Assembly (NCBI GenBank): GCA_036381015.1
Contig: DASVDR010000029.1
Location: 32,676 to 96,675 of the forward strand
Length of the DNA stretch: 64,000 bases
Direction: 5' to 3'
Source of the DNA: Gammaproteobacteria bacterium
Lineage (GTDB): Bacteria; Pseudomonadota; Gammaproteobacteria; Steroidobacterales; Rariloculaceae
The notes under the pieces are model-generated. The model was given only the letters and a program-made list of their open reading frames with translations. It was not told the origin of the DNA and did no database searches. Every line of letters starts with the position of its first letter. Position 1 is the stretch's first letter. The position numbers and the translations under genes were made by a program. Shown in pieces: positions 15,904-24,011 of this stretch.

Positions 15904-18420
15904 GTGCGCTCATGGCTCGCTGAGTTCCGCCGGGATTTCCGCTGGGGATTGAAACTGCTCCGGAAGAGCCCCGGCTTCACGGTGGCCGCGGTGCTGACGC
16001 TGGCGCTCGGCATCGGCGCCACCAGCGCGATCTTTACCGTCTTGCATTCGATCGTCCTGCGGCCCTTACCGTTTCCCAACCCCGAGCAACTCGTCTGGAT
16101 CCAGGAAGTGAATCAGCGGGACGGACGTATCCGCCCGCCCGCCGTCGAGGTCCACGAAGCCTGGCGCGAACAGAGCCGAACGCTGACCAGCGTCGGCCCG
16201 GGCATCACCGGCGGTGTCGACATGTCCGTTTCCGGCCCGACCGGCGCGACGCGGATCAGCCTCGGCGGCATCTCGTTGAGCACGCTGTCCGTATTGGGCG
16301 TCGAGCCGGTCGTCGGCCGGTGGTATCGCCTGGACGAGGCCACGGTCGAGGGAGACACGGCGGAGACGCTCGTCATCAGCTACGGCCTCTGGCAGAGCTA
16401 CTTCGGCGGGGACCCCGACGTCGTGGGTAAGACGATCCCCGGGTGGGACGCCGCGTGGGGCCGGATCATCATCGGCGTCATGCCGCCCGATTTCTGGGTC
16501 CATCCGTCGATGGCGGATGTCGAGGGCTGGTTTGCGTTCAATGTCGCTCGGATACCGGGGGCGCGGGCGCAGACGATCGCCCGTCTCGCTCCGGGCGTCG
16601 ACTATGACCAGGCCGAGGCGGAGCTCGGCACGATCGCCCGCCGCGTCGAGGCCTCTCTGCCGGGCGCCACGGACGCCGACGACTGGCGCATCGAGCTCGA
16701 GCCGCTTCACGAAGTGTTCACGTCCGAGTACAAGGCAACGCTGTACCTGCTGCTCGGCGCCGTCGGTTTCGTTCTCCTGATCGCCGCCGTGAACGTGGCG
16801 AATCTTCAGTTGAGCCGGAGCGTGACGCGGCAGTCGGAAATGGCGACACGCGCGGCTCTCGGAGCGGGCCGCTGGCGCCTGATCCGACAGCTCGTGACCG
16901 AGAACGTCCTGCTGGCGCTCGTCGGCGGCGTCCTGGGAATCGCGGTGGCCTATGTGGGCGTCTGGGTGTTCGTCACGCTGGCGCCCGGGTTCTATCCCCC
17001 GACCGAGGACATCGCGATTCGCCCGGCCGTTCTGCTCTTTGCGTTCGGCGTCTCGGTGCTGACGGGTATCGTAGCGGGACTGGTCCCGGCGTTCCGGGTC
17101 TCGCGCCCCGATTTGCAGGATGCGCTCAAGCAGACGCCGCGCGGAGGCTCGAGCGGCATCCGCCAGGGCCTCCGCCGCGGGCTGGTCATCATGGAGGTCG
17201 CCCTGGCGCTGGTCCTGCTCGTCGGCGCGGGCCTCATGATCAACAGCTACGCGCGCGTGATGCGGGTCGACATGGGGTTCAGACCGGACGACCTCCTCAC
17301 GATGGAAATCAATCTCTCCGGCCTCGAGCGATACCGGACACGACACAATGTGGCGCACTTCAGCGTCACGCCGCAGGCGGCGATTTTCTTCGGCGAGGTC
17401 ATGGACCGGGTGAGGGCGCTGCCCGGGGTTCGCTCGGTCGGTTTGACGTCGGGATTGCCGCCCAGGCTGTCGGGGAATTTGCCGTTCCGCATCGTCGGCG
17501 AGTCGGGCGATGCCGGTGACAATGACCGCTTCGCGCAGTATCACGAGGTCAGCGAGGACTATTTCGAGGCGATGGGCATCGAGTTGGTCCGGGGGCGCGT
17601 GTTCACACCGGCGGACAACGAAGCGGCGGCCGGGGTCGTCGTCATCAACGAAACGCTGGCCCGGCAGTTTTTCGGCAACACCGATCCGCTGGGTCAGATC
17701 GTCGAGGTTCGCATCAACCAGGGGAACCCGGAACTGGCGGACGACCGGCCGCGCGAGATCGTGGGTATCGTCTCCGATACGCGGATACGCCCGCAGGACG
17801 ACCCCATGCCGATGATGTACGTGCCCTACCGTCAGCATCTCTGGGACTACGCCGGCACCGGCCCGTTCTACATTCATGCGCGAAAGGACTTCGCCATTCG
17901 GACCGACGGCGTCGATCCGATGGCTCTGGCGAACGCGGTCGGTCAGGCCGTGGCGGACGCAGACTCCTCCGTCGCCGTCGACAACGTGATGCCGATGCGC
18001 GAGCGCCTGTCGCAGTCGGCGGCGAACGAACGATTCTGGCTGCGCTTGCTGGGACTGTTCGCCGGGCTGGCCGTTTTCCTCGCGGCCGTCGGAATCTACG
18101 GCGTGATCTCCTACGCCGTGGAACAGCGCGCCCACGAGTTCGGGATACGAACGGCGCTCGGCGCCGGGCCGCGGGACATCGTCCGGCTGGTCGTCCGGGA
18201 AGGCCTCCTCGTCACCGCGATCGGGATCGTCATCGGCATCGGCGCCGCTTTCGCGTTGACTCGGCTGATCGCCAACCAGCTTTACGGCGTGACGCCGATG
18301 GACCCGCTGACGATAACGACGGTGGCGCTCGTGCTGACGGCGGTGGCCATGCTCGCCTGCGTGGTTCCCGCCCGGCACGCCTCGAAGGTGGATTCGCTCA
18401 GGGCGCTGCGCGTCGAGTAG
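15904..18420 (+). CDS. MacB/FtsX-type ABC permease (ADOP-like, 838 residues)
   Basis: The same duplicated permease layout as the genes at 6470 and 28666: first helix in FTVAAVLTLALGIGATSAIFT, MacB periplasmic core, FtsX units at about 290-430 and 720-838, ending in RALRVE. No ATPase is encoded nearby. I prefer the GTG at 15904 to the ATG at 15847. AAGGGGGG lies seven bases before it, and the resulting length matches the relatives. It is more distant from the other two, which share the YPMFRDLE motif it lacks. Convergent with the VOC gene. Confidence 0.87.
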   Translation: MRSWLAEFRRDFRWGLKLLRKSPGFTVAAVLTLALGIGATSAIFTVLHSIVLRPLPFPNPEQLVWIQEVNQRDGRIRPPAVEVHEAWREQSRTLTSVGPGITGGVDMSVSGPTGATRISLGGISLSTLSVLGVEPVVGRWYRLDEATVEGDTAETLVISYGLWQSYFGGDPDVVGKTIPGWDAAWGRIIIGVMPPDFWVHPSMADVEGWFAFNVARIPGARAQTIARLAPGVDYDQAEAELGTIARRVEASLPGATDADDWRIELEPLHEVFTSEYKATLYLLLGAVGFVLLIAAVNVANLQLSRSVTRQSEMATRAALGAGRWRLIRQLVTENVLLALVGGVLGIAVAYVGVWVFVTLAPGFYPPTEDIAIRPAVLLFAFGVSVLTGIVAGLVPAFRVSRPDLQDALKQTPRGGSSGIRQGLRRGLVIMEVALALVLLVGAGLMINSYARVMRVDMGFRPDDLLTMEINLSGLERYRTRHNVAHFSVTPQAAIFFGEVMDRVRALPGVRSVGLTSGLPPRLSGNLPFRIVGESGDAGDNDRFAQYHEVSEDYFEAMGIELVRGRVFTPADNEAAAGVVVINETLARQFFGNTDPLGQIVEVRINQGNPELADDRPREIVGIVSDTRIRPQDDPMPMMYVPYRQHLWDYAGTGPFYIHARKDFAIRTDGVDPMALANAVGQAVADADSSVAVDNVMPMRERLSQSAANERFWLRLLGLFAGLAVFLAAVGIYGVISYAVEQRAHEFGIRTALGAGPRDIVRLVVREGLLVTAIGIVIGIGAAFALTRLIANQLYGVTPMDPLTITTVALVLTAVAMLACVVPARHASKVDSLRALRVE

Positions 18421-18492
18421 CCGTAATCGGGCGGTCGCGATGCTCCGAGCCGAGAGCGCAATGCCGGCGGGGCACGCTGCGCCGAACGGCGC

Positions 18493-18861
18493 TCACTTCG
18501 CGTTGCTGTAGTCGTACCACACGGCCTCGATATTGTTGCCGTCCGCGTCGAGCACGAAAGCCGCATAGTAGCCGGGCCAATAGTCGCGGTACCCGGGTGC
18601 GCCGTTGTCCTTGCCGCCCGCGGCGAGCGCAGCTTGATGGAACGCCTCGACCTGCTGGCGGTCGCTCGCTTCGAAGGCGACGTGAGTGGGGACGACGGTC
18701 TCTTCCTTCGTGATCCAGAAGTCCGTGTTCTTGCCGTCGTTGAATCCGGCCGACTCGCCGAATTCCATGTTGTTGCGGTAGCCGAGCGGCGCCAGTGCCC
18801 GGACGTAGAACTCCTTCGACCGGGCGTAGTCGCTGACCGGCAGCGTAGTGTGGGCGATCAT
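18493..18861 (-). CDS. VOC family (glyoxalase/bleomycin-resistance fold) protein
   Basis: A 122-residue single-domain VOC protein. Likely metal ligands are H4, H60 (VPTHVAF) and E112 (NNIEAV). The Y-rich stretch around 90-100 (YRDYWPGYYAAFV) is typical of the subgroup often annotated as lactoylglutathione lyase-like. The ATG at 18861 has a GGAGGAG ribosome site seven bases away. A perfect palindrome lies about 92 bases upstream. The substrate is unknown. Confidence 0.9.
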   Translation of the reverse strand: MIAHTTLPVSDYARSKEFYVRALAPLGYRNNMEFGESAGFNDGKNTDFWITKEETVVPTHVAFEASDRQQVEAFHQAALAAGGKDNGAPGYRDYWPGYYAAFVLDADGNNIEAVWYDYSNAK

Positions 18862-18952
18862 TGCGATGCTCCTCCGAACGAGCCCGTCCTTCGGGATCGG
18901 CGCAGCATCAAACGTGCCAATTCGAACCCGTTGCGCGCATGGTCTTTGCGCA

Positions 18953-18966
18953 GTAAAGTACTTTAC
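18953..18966. promoter_or_regulatory. Perfect 14-bp palindrome GTAAAGTACTTTAC
   Basis: A perfect inverted repeat in the divergent region between the VOC gene and the small membrane protein gene. It looks like the binding site of a small winged-helix regulator. No candidate regulator gene adjoins it, so the factor acts from elsewhere. Confidence 0.55.
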
Positions 18967-19014
18967 CATACGCCGGGCCACGGCGTTCTGACGACTTCCG
19001 CCCGGGAGACCCTC

Positions 19015-19194
19015 ATGAAATCCACTGCCGCCGGCCTTTTCACCGCTCTCGCCGTTGCCGGGGTGGCCGCTCTCGGCGGGGCCTTGATCGTTTATTCCGA
19101 GCTCGACGACGCGCCCGGCGGCGTGCTGATCGGCCTCCTGCTCGTTGTCGGAGCGGCGGCGCTCGGGATGAGGGCGGCCCGGTGGAGGGGATAG
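19015..19194 (+). CDS. Small two-helix membrane protein, 59 residues
   Basis: Two hydrophobic helices (about 5-27 and 36-52) joined by an acidic loop, SELDDAPGG, with a basic C-terminus (RAARWRG). No family is recognised. The ATG at 19015 is preceded by GGGAGACC. The palindrome 50 bases upstream may control it together with the VOC gene. Confidence 0.6.
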   Translation: MKSTAAGLFTALAVAGVAALGGALIVYSELDDAPGGVLIGLLLVVGAAALGMRAARWRG

Positions 19195-19234
19195 AGCTTC
19201 ACGGGCGCGGCGGGGGGGCCGCTCGATCAGTGAA

Positions 19235-19507
19235 TCAGTAGCCGACGGTCAAGTTGTCGGGATAACAGTAGAGCCAGCGCTCACCGGGCTCCGCGGAAGC
19301 GACGACCGGGTGCCCGGTCGCTTGCGCATGCCGCGTGGCATGGCGGTTGATCGAGCTGTCGCAACAATGCGTGTGCCCGCAAGTCTGGCACGTCCGCAGG
19401 TGAACCCAGCTGTCTCCCGTCTTCACGCATTCGTCGCACTGATGACGCTGCTTCCGTTTGACGGTTTCGATCTCGTTCAGATGACTACATATCGATGCCG
19501 GTGACAT
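19235..19507 (-). CDS. UBP-type zinc finger protein
   Basis: A 90-residue protein made almost wholly of a zf-UBP domain, with cysteines and histidines at C7, C24/C27, C40/C43, C48, H56 and H60 and the motif WVHLRTCQTCGHTHCCD. In eukaryotes this finger binds the ubiquitin C-terminus. Bacterial stand-alone forms are common next to redox or protease genes and have no known partner. It follows the lipoprotein and protease genes on the same strand. Confidence 0.88.
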   Translation of the reverse strand: MSPASICSHLNEIETVKRKQRHQCDECVKTGDSWVHLRTCQTCGHTHCCDSSINRHATRHAQATGHPVVASAEPGERWLYCYPDNLTVGY

Positions 19508-19526
19508 GGCGCGTGCTCCTGCAGCG

Positions 19527-19814
19527 TTACTGCGCCTCGATCCTCCCCACCACTCGAGTCTGCACCGGATATCCGTCGAGGGTCTCGGGGAGGCTCTCGC
19601 GTGTTTCCGGCCCTTCGCGTTCCACTCCGACGACGATCACGGGGCGGCCGTCGCTGTCGCGCCCGATGCCGACGGAAACGACGCCGGGCGTGGCCATGAG
19701 CCGCGCTTCGTGCCTTGCCTTGACGTCTTGAATCGAAGCTTGCACTGGTGACTCCTCGCCGCAAGCCGTGGCGGACATCATCACGATCAACGTTAAGGCC
19801 GCTATTCGAACCAT
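19527..19814 (-). CDS. Lipoprotein resembling the N-terminal domain of the neighbouring protease
   Basis: A 95-residue protein with a lipobox-like MSATACG, so probably a lipoprotein. The remainder (TPGVVSVGIG, VIVVGVE, LPETLDGYPVQTRVVGRIEA) follows the same pattern as residues about 28-88 of the protease encoded immediately upstream (NVVAAGVGF, LAIVCSV, LVPRTFDGIPTDVVQTGRIRA). The genes overlap by 13 bases. A stand-alone copy of a protease leader domain could act as an inhibitor or chaperone. The family match is by eye. Confidence 0.75.
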   Translation of the reverse strand: MVRIAALTLIVMMSATACGEESPVQASIQDVKARHEARLMATPGVVSVGIGRDSDGRPVIVVGVEREGPETRESLPETLDGYPVQTRVVGRIEAQ

Positions 19815-20818
19815 CGCCTATGAACGCCCAAGGCGGAGAAGACATGGCTGATACGATTGATGATAGTCGTGCTGTCGCTCCCTGCAAACAGCAGGCCGAC
19901 GAGACGGTTCTGGTCATCCAGAATGGCCGATCCGCTGTCCCCTCCCTGACTCATCGGCCCCGCGAGAAGCTGATCGACGAAGCGCGCGGTGCGTCCGCCG
20001 CCGTAGCCGACGTCGACGGTCACCGCCACCTGGAGAATCTCGCCGGTAGTCAGCCCCGTCGTGCGGCCGCTCTTCTTCACCGTCGTCCCGAGGTCGGCTT
20101 CGGCCACGCCTTCGATCGTGTCGATCTCGAGAATCTCGTCCGACAGGTCGGCGGGGTTCAGCGGCCTCGCGAGAGCCGCATCGACGAGGTTCTCCTGCGC
20201 TTGCAAAGTAATGGTCCGATAGCGCGTCTTGCTCGAGATGCCGGCGCAGACGGCGTTCAACGCGGCAACGACTACGCGCCCGGTTGCACACTCGCTCGCC
20301 GGCTCGGGGCGTGCAAAGCTGATCGGTACGAAGGCCTCCAGGTTCGCGATGTGGTCGTCGGGAAATCGCCCGCCGTCGATTGGACCGGGCTGAAGGATCG
20401 CGTCGCCCAGGCGGGCGTCGTTGCTGTCGGCGAGAACGTGGTTGTTGGAGAGGATCAACACATCGCCGTCCTTTCTCACCAGACATCCGAGCGTTCCGGC
20501 CGTGATGTCGCGATGCCCGATGCTGACACCGCCCGGCGCCGGCCGGTGCCTTGCGGTGCGTGACTGCTGCGCGCGGATTCTCCCCGTTTGCACGACGTCG
20601 GTGGGGATTCCGTCGAACGTGCGAGGCACGAGATCGGCGGGCGCAAGCTGCGCCTCGGCGAGCTTCTGCGTCACCGAGCACACGATCGCGAGATCGGAAG
20701 TTCGCCGGCCTCCCGTGACCTTGAAGCCGACGCCTGCGGCAACGACATTCGCACGGGAAAGAAGATTCGGCGCCGCTCTCCTCACGACGCTCACTGTCGT
20801 ATCCAAATCGTGCGCCAC
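19802..20818 (-). CDS. Trypsin-like serine protease (Nal1-like) with an N-terminal extra domain
   Basis: A 338-residue protein. After about 90 residues of an N-terminal alpha/beta domain comes a chymotrypsin-fold part with the catalytic histidine in LSNNHVLA, a likely aspartate in VDAALARPL and the catalytic serine in GGDSGSA. No signal peptide is seen with the chosen start, a GTG at 20818 with AAGGAG six bases upstream. An ATG at 20878 would add 20 residues without giving a signal peptide. This is the layout of bacterial Nal1-like peptidases. The lipoprotein gene that follows encodes a similar N-domain. Confidence 0.85.
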   Translation of the reverse strand: MAHDLDTTVSVVRRAAPNLLSRANVVAAGVGFKVTGGRRTSDLAIVCSVTQKLAEAQLAPADLVPRTFDGIPTDVVQTGRIRAQQSRTARHRPAPGGVSIGHRDITAGTLGCLVRKDGDVLILSNNHVLADSNDARLGDAILQPGPIDGGRFPDDHIANLEAFVPISFARPEPASECATGRVVVAALNAVCAGISSKTRYRTITLQAQENLVDAALARPLNPADLSDEILEIDTIEGVAEADLGTTVKKSGRTTGLTTGEILQVAVTVDVGYGGGRTARFVDQLLAGPMSQGGDSGSAILDDQNRLVGLLFAGSDSTTIINRISHVFSALGVHRRWFE

Positions 20819-20945
20819 GCTTGCTCCTTGCGGTCGATATGCGAAAGATCGAATCAGGCAGCGGACGCTCGTCATCATACGCGCCGGAAGAGAAGAGTCA
20901 CCGCGTCGCGGTTCGACGACGGCATGAAACGCGGGGGATAACGCA

Positions 20946-22610
20946 ATGATGCATCATCGTTTCCAAAGCGAGGAGATGCTCGATGTGCTCGTCGTCGGGG
21001 CGGGCCCTACTGGTCTTGCCCTCGCCGCGCAGCTTTGCGCATTCGGAGCTCGGTTTCGCCTCGTCGACAAATCGCTCGATCGCGCACAGGAGTCGCGCGC
21101 ATTGGCCGTGCAGGCGAGGACGCTCGAGCTCCTTGAAAGCCTCGGGCTCGGTGCAAAGCTCGTCTCCCGCGGCAATCCGAGCGCCCGCGTGCTGCTGCAT
21201 TTCGGTCAGGAGCGGCCCGCGGAGGTGCGTCTCGGCGACTTCGGCGCGGAGGATACGCGCTTTCCTTTCGTCCTGTTCGTCCCGCAAACCGAGACGGAAG
21301 CAGTGCTCGGCGAGTATCTCGACGCGCACGACATTCCGATCGAACGCGAAGTGGAGCTCACCGCGTTGCGGCAAAGCGCGAACGGCGTGGATTGCCGTCT
21401 GCGCCGTCGCGACGGCCGCGAGGAAGCGGTGACGGCGCGCTATGTCGTAGGCTGCGACGGCGCGCACAGCACCGTGCGAAAGCTGGTCGGCGTCCCTTTC
21501 CAAGGAGAGGCTTACTTGCAGGACTTTCTGCTCGGCGACGTCGAGGTCGAGGGCGCGCTCGAGCCCGACGCGCTGCATGCCTTCGCCGCCGGCCCGCAAG
21601 GTGTGGCGCTCTTCTTTCCGCTTCGTGTGCCGGCGACGTGGCGCATCATCACCTTCGCGGAAGCCACCGCCGAGAGCGGACGACGCCCGGTCCATGCAGC
21701 GGAAGCCTTGAAGATGAATTCGCTGCCGCTCGAAGAGCTGCAGGCTGCAGTCGATGGGGCGACCGGCGGCGGATTGCGCGTGCATAGTCCGGCGTGGCTC
21801 ACGCATTTCAAGCTGCACCACAGGCAGGCGCGACACTACCGTGTGGATCGCGTGTTCCTGGCCGGCGATGCTGCCCATATCCACAGTCCCGTCGGCGGAC
21901 AGGGAATGAATACCGGAATTCAGGACGCGTGGAATCTCGGCTGGAAGCTCGCGTTCGTGTGCCGGCGGCTCGCCGAGAAGACGCTGCTCGATTCGTACGA
22001 GGCCGAGCGGTGGCCGGTAGGGCGGTTCCTGTTGCGGACCACGGACCGGGCGTTCGGCGTGCTCGTTCGACTGATGTCCGCGGGTCGGGCGGCGCGGTGG
22101 GTGCGTCGGAACGTCGTCGCCCGCGTGCTGCCGCGCGTGATGCAATCGGAGCGGTGGCGCGCGAAGGCGTTTCGCTTCGTTGCAGAGCTCGACATTCATT
22201 ATCGGGGGAGCCCGGCCGTCGCCGAGGGCGAGCCACCGGCACACTCCGCGCTGCGGCCCGGCGAACGCCTGCCGGACGCCCGGGTGACCTGCGACGGGCG
22301 AGAAATTTGGTTGCAGCAGGAAGTCGTCGGCGCGCATCTCGCCGTGCTGTTGTGCGGAGATCGCGGCTCGTGGGACGCCGCGCAGGTCGAGGCGCTGCGG
22401 GACGCCGCGGGGCACGTCGTCGTCCGACACCTCGTGCATGTTCCTTCGCCGGGCGATCTCGTCGCTCCGACCGGCCGGTTGCTGGCACGCTTCGGCGTCG
22501 TCGATGAAACGGATTCGGCTCAGTATGTCGTGCGGCCCGATGGATACATCGCCTATCGATCGGCGGGCAGCGATCTGCGGCTGCTGCGGGAGCGGTTGCT
22601 TACGGGCTGA
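20946..22610 (+). CDS. FAD-dependent aromatic monooxygenase (PheA/TfdB family)
   Basis: A 554-residue flavoprotein hydroxylase. The FAD-binding motifs are GAGPTG at 18-23, the internal CDGAHSTVRK and GDAAHIHSPVGGQGMN. The thioredoxin-like C-terminal domain of phenol hydroxylases follows (AHLAVLLCGDRG to LRLLRERL). It probably hydroxylates an aromatic or polyketide-like compound with NAD(P)H and oxygen. Divergent from the protease gene, convergent with the amino-acid permease. The start may be the ATG at 20976, just before the Rossmann strand. Confidence 0.92.
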   Translation: MMHHRFQSEEMLDVLVVGAGPTGLALAAQLCAFGARFRLVDKSLDRAQESRALAVQARTLELLESLGLGAKLVSRGNPSARVLLHFGQERPAEVRLGDFGAEDTRFPFVLFVPQTETEAVLGEYLDAHDIPIEREVELTALRQSANGVDCRLRRRDGREEAVTARYVVGCDGAHSTVRKLVGVPFQGEAYLQDFLLGDVEVEGALEPDALHAFAAGPQGVALFFPLRVPATWRIITFAEATAESGRRPVHAAEALKMNSLPLEELQAAVDGATGGGLRVHSPAWLTHFKLHHRQARHYRVDRVFLAGDAAHIHSPVGGQGMNTGIQDAWNLGWKLAFVCRRLAEKTLLDSYEAERWPVGRFLLRTTDRAFGVLVRLMSAGRAARWVRRNVVARVLPRVMQSERWRAKAFRFVAELDIHYRGSPAVAEGEPPAHSALRPGERLPDARVTCDGREIWLQQEVVGAHLAVLLCGDRGSWDAAQVEALRDAAGHVVVRHLVHVPSPGDLVAPTGRLLARFGVVDETDSAQYVVRPDGYIAYRSAGSDLRLLRERLLTG

Positions 22611-22623
22611 CGCGGCGGCCGCG

Positions 22624-23949
22624 TCAGGGCGAGGGCTGCGCCCTCCGCCGCGCGATCGCGTGCCAGACGAGACCGACGATAACGAGACCGAGGCCGACGA
22701 GCCAGACACGGCGCTCGACCCAAAACGCGAGCCCGAGGCACGCAAGGAATCCGAAAACCGCGACCCAGCGCGGGAAGAGCCGCTGCTCGGCCGGCAGCCG
22801 CAGCGCCGATAGATTCGTCAACGCGTAGTAGATCAGCACCGCGAACGCGCTGAACGACCAGGTCGTACGCACGTTGCCGATCGTGACGAGCGCCGCGATC
22901 ACCGCGCCCACGGCGAGCACGGCCCAGTAGGGCGTCGTGCGGCGCTCGTCGAGCCTGCCGAGCACGCGAAAGAGATCGCCGCGGCGCGCCATCGCGAGCA
23001 CGACGCGCGAGAGGCCGAGAATCAAGTTCAACAGCACGCTCAGCATCGCCGTGATCGCGCCCGCGGCGAGCACGAAGGGTGCTCCCGGCACGCCGAACCG
23101 CTGCGCGACGACGGCGAGCGTGGCGCTCTCGGTATCGGTCGCGGCCCGCAACCCGTCGCTGCCCGCGACGCCGATGCCGACAGCCGCAACGGCGAGATAG
23201 AGCACCATCACGAGCGCGACGGTCGCGATGATCGCGCGCGGAATCGTCTTGCGCGGCTCGCGGACCTCCTCGCCGAGCGTTGCAATGCGTGCATAGCCCG
23301 TGTAAGCGACGAACGTGAGCGCCGTGGCCTCGAGGAAGGCGCCGAGCGCCGATCGGGCGTTCGCGTCGCCGGCAGGCGCGCCCGCGCCGGCGGCGAAGAA
23401 CGGAGCGAAGCGCGAGGCATCGATCGACGGGAGCCCCGCGAGCACGAAGTAGAGCAACGACAGCAACGTCACGCTGACGATCGCGGCGTTCGCCGTGCTC
23501 GAGCGCCGGATGCCCGTGAGCACGAGGGCCGTGAGGAGGGCCACGGCGCCGAGCGCGACGGGCACGAGGTACGCCGGCCCGAAGCCGACCGCGTGCAGCA
23601 GATAGCCGGCGAAGCCGAGCGCGGCCGTCGCGGCCGAGGCGGACTTCGCGATCAGGAACACCCAGCCGGCCGTGAAGCCGGCCGCGGGACTCAGGTAGAC
23701 GTAGCCGTACTCGTATGTGCCGCCGCTCACCGGATGAGCCGCGGCGAGCTGCGCGCTGGCGAGCCCGTTCGCGAGCGCCACCGCGGCCGCAACGGCGAGG
23801 GCGAGCAGGACGGCGGGACCCGCAAGCCCCGCGCCGAGGCCGATGCTCACGAAGATACCGGTCCCGAGCATCGCGCCGAGCCCCATCATCACGGCGCCTG
23901 CAGCGCCGAGCTCGCGGCGAAGGCGAGGGGAGTCGCTACGTTCGATCAC
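22624..23949 (-). CDS. APC-superfamily amino acid permease
   Basis: A 441-residue transporter with about twelve hydrophobic helices. The first helix carries the APC signature GLGAMLGTGIFVSIGLGAG, and helix 6 carries EATALTFVAYTGYARIATLGEEVREPRKTIPRAI. It starts with GTG at 23949. Only 62 bp separate it from the divergent acyl-CoA ligase gene, so the two may share a promoter region. The substrate is not predictable. Confidence 0.92.
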   Translation of the reverse strand: MIERSDSPRLRRELGAAGAVMMGLGAMLGTGIFVSIGLGAGLAGPAVLLALAVAAAVALANGLASAQLAAAHPVSGGTYEYGYVYLSPAAGFTAGWVFLIAKSASAATAALGFAGYLLHAVGFGPAYLVPVALGAVALLTALVLTGIRRSSTANAAIVSVTLLSLLYFVLAGLPSIDASRFAPFFAAGAGAPAGDANARSALGAFLEATALTFVAYTGYARIATLGEEVREPRKTIPRAIIATVALVMVLYLAVAAVGIGVAGSDGLRAATDTESATLAVVAQRFGVPGAPFVLAAGAITAMLSVLLNLILGLSRVVLAMARRGDLFRVLGRLDERRTTPYWAVLAVGAVIAALVTIGNVRTTWSFSAFAVLIYYALTNLSALRLPAEQRLFPRWVAVFGFLACLGLAFWVERRVWLVGLGLVIVGLVWHAIARRRAQPSP

Positions 23950-24011
23950 GACGCTTGGTCCGGTTGCCTCGTCGCGGCGGGTGCCGCGGTGGAGTATCGT
24001 TTGTTCGAGCC

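Noticed and set aside
16066-18378. A 770-codon open frame antisense to the permease at 15904
   Set aside because: It lacks any family feature, whereas the + strand permease is clear.
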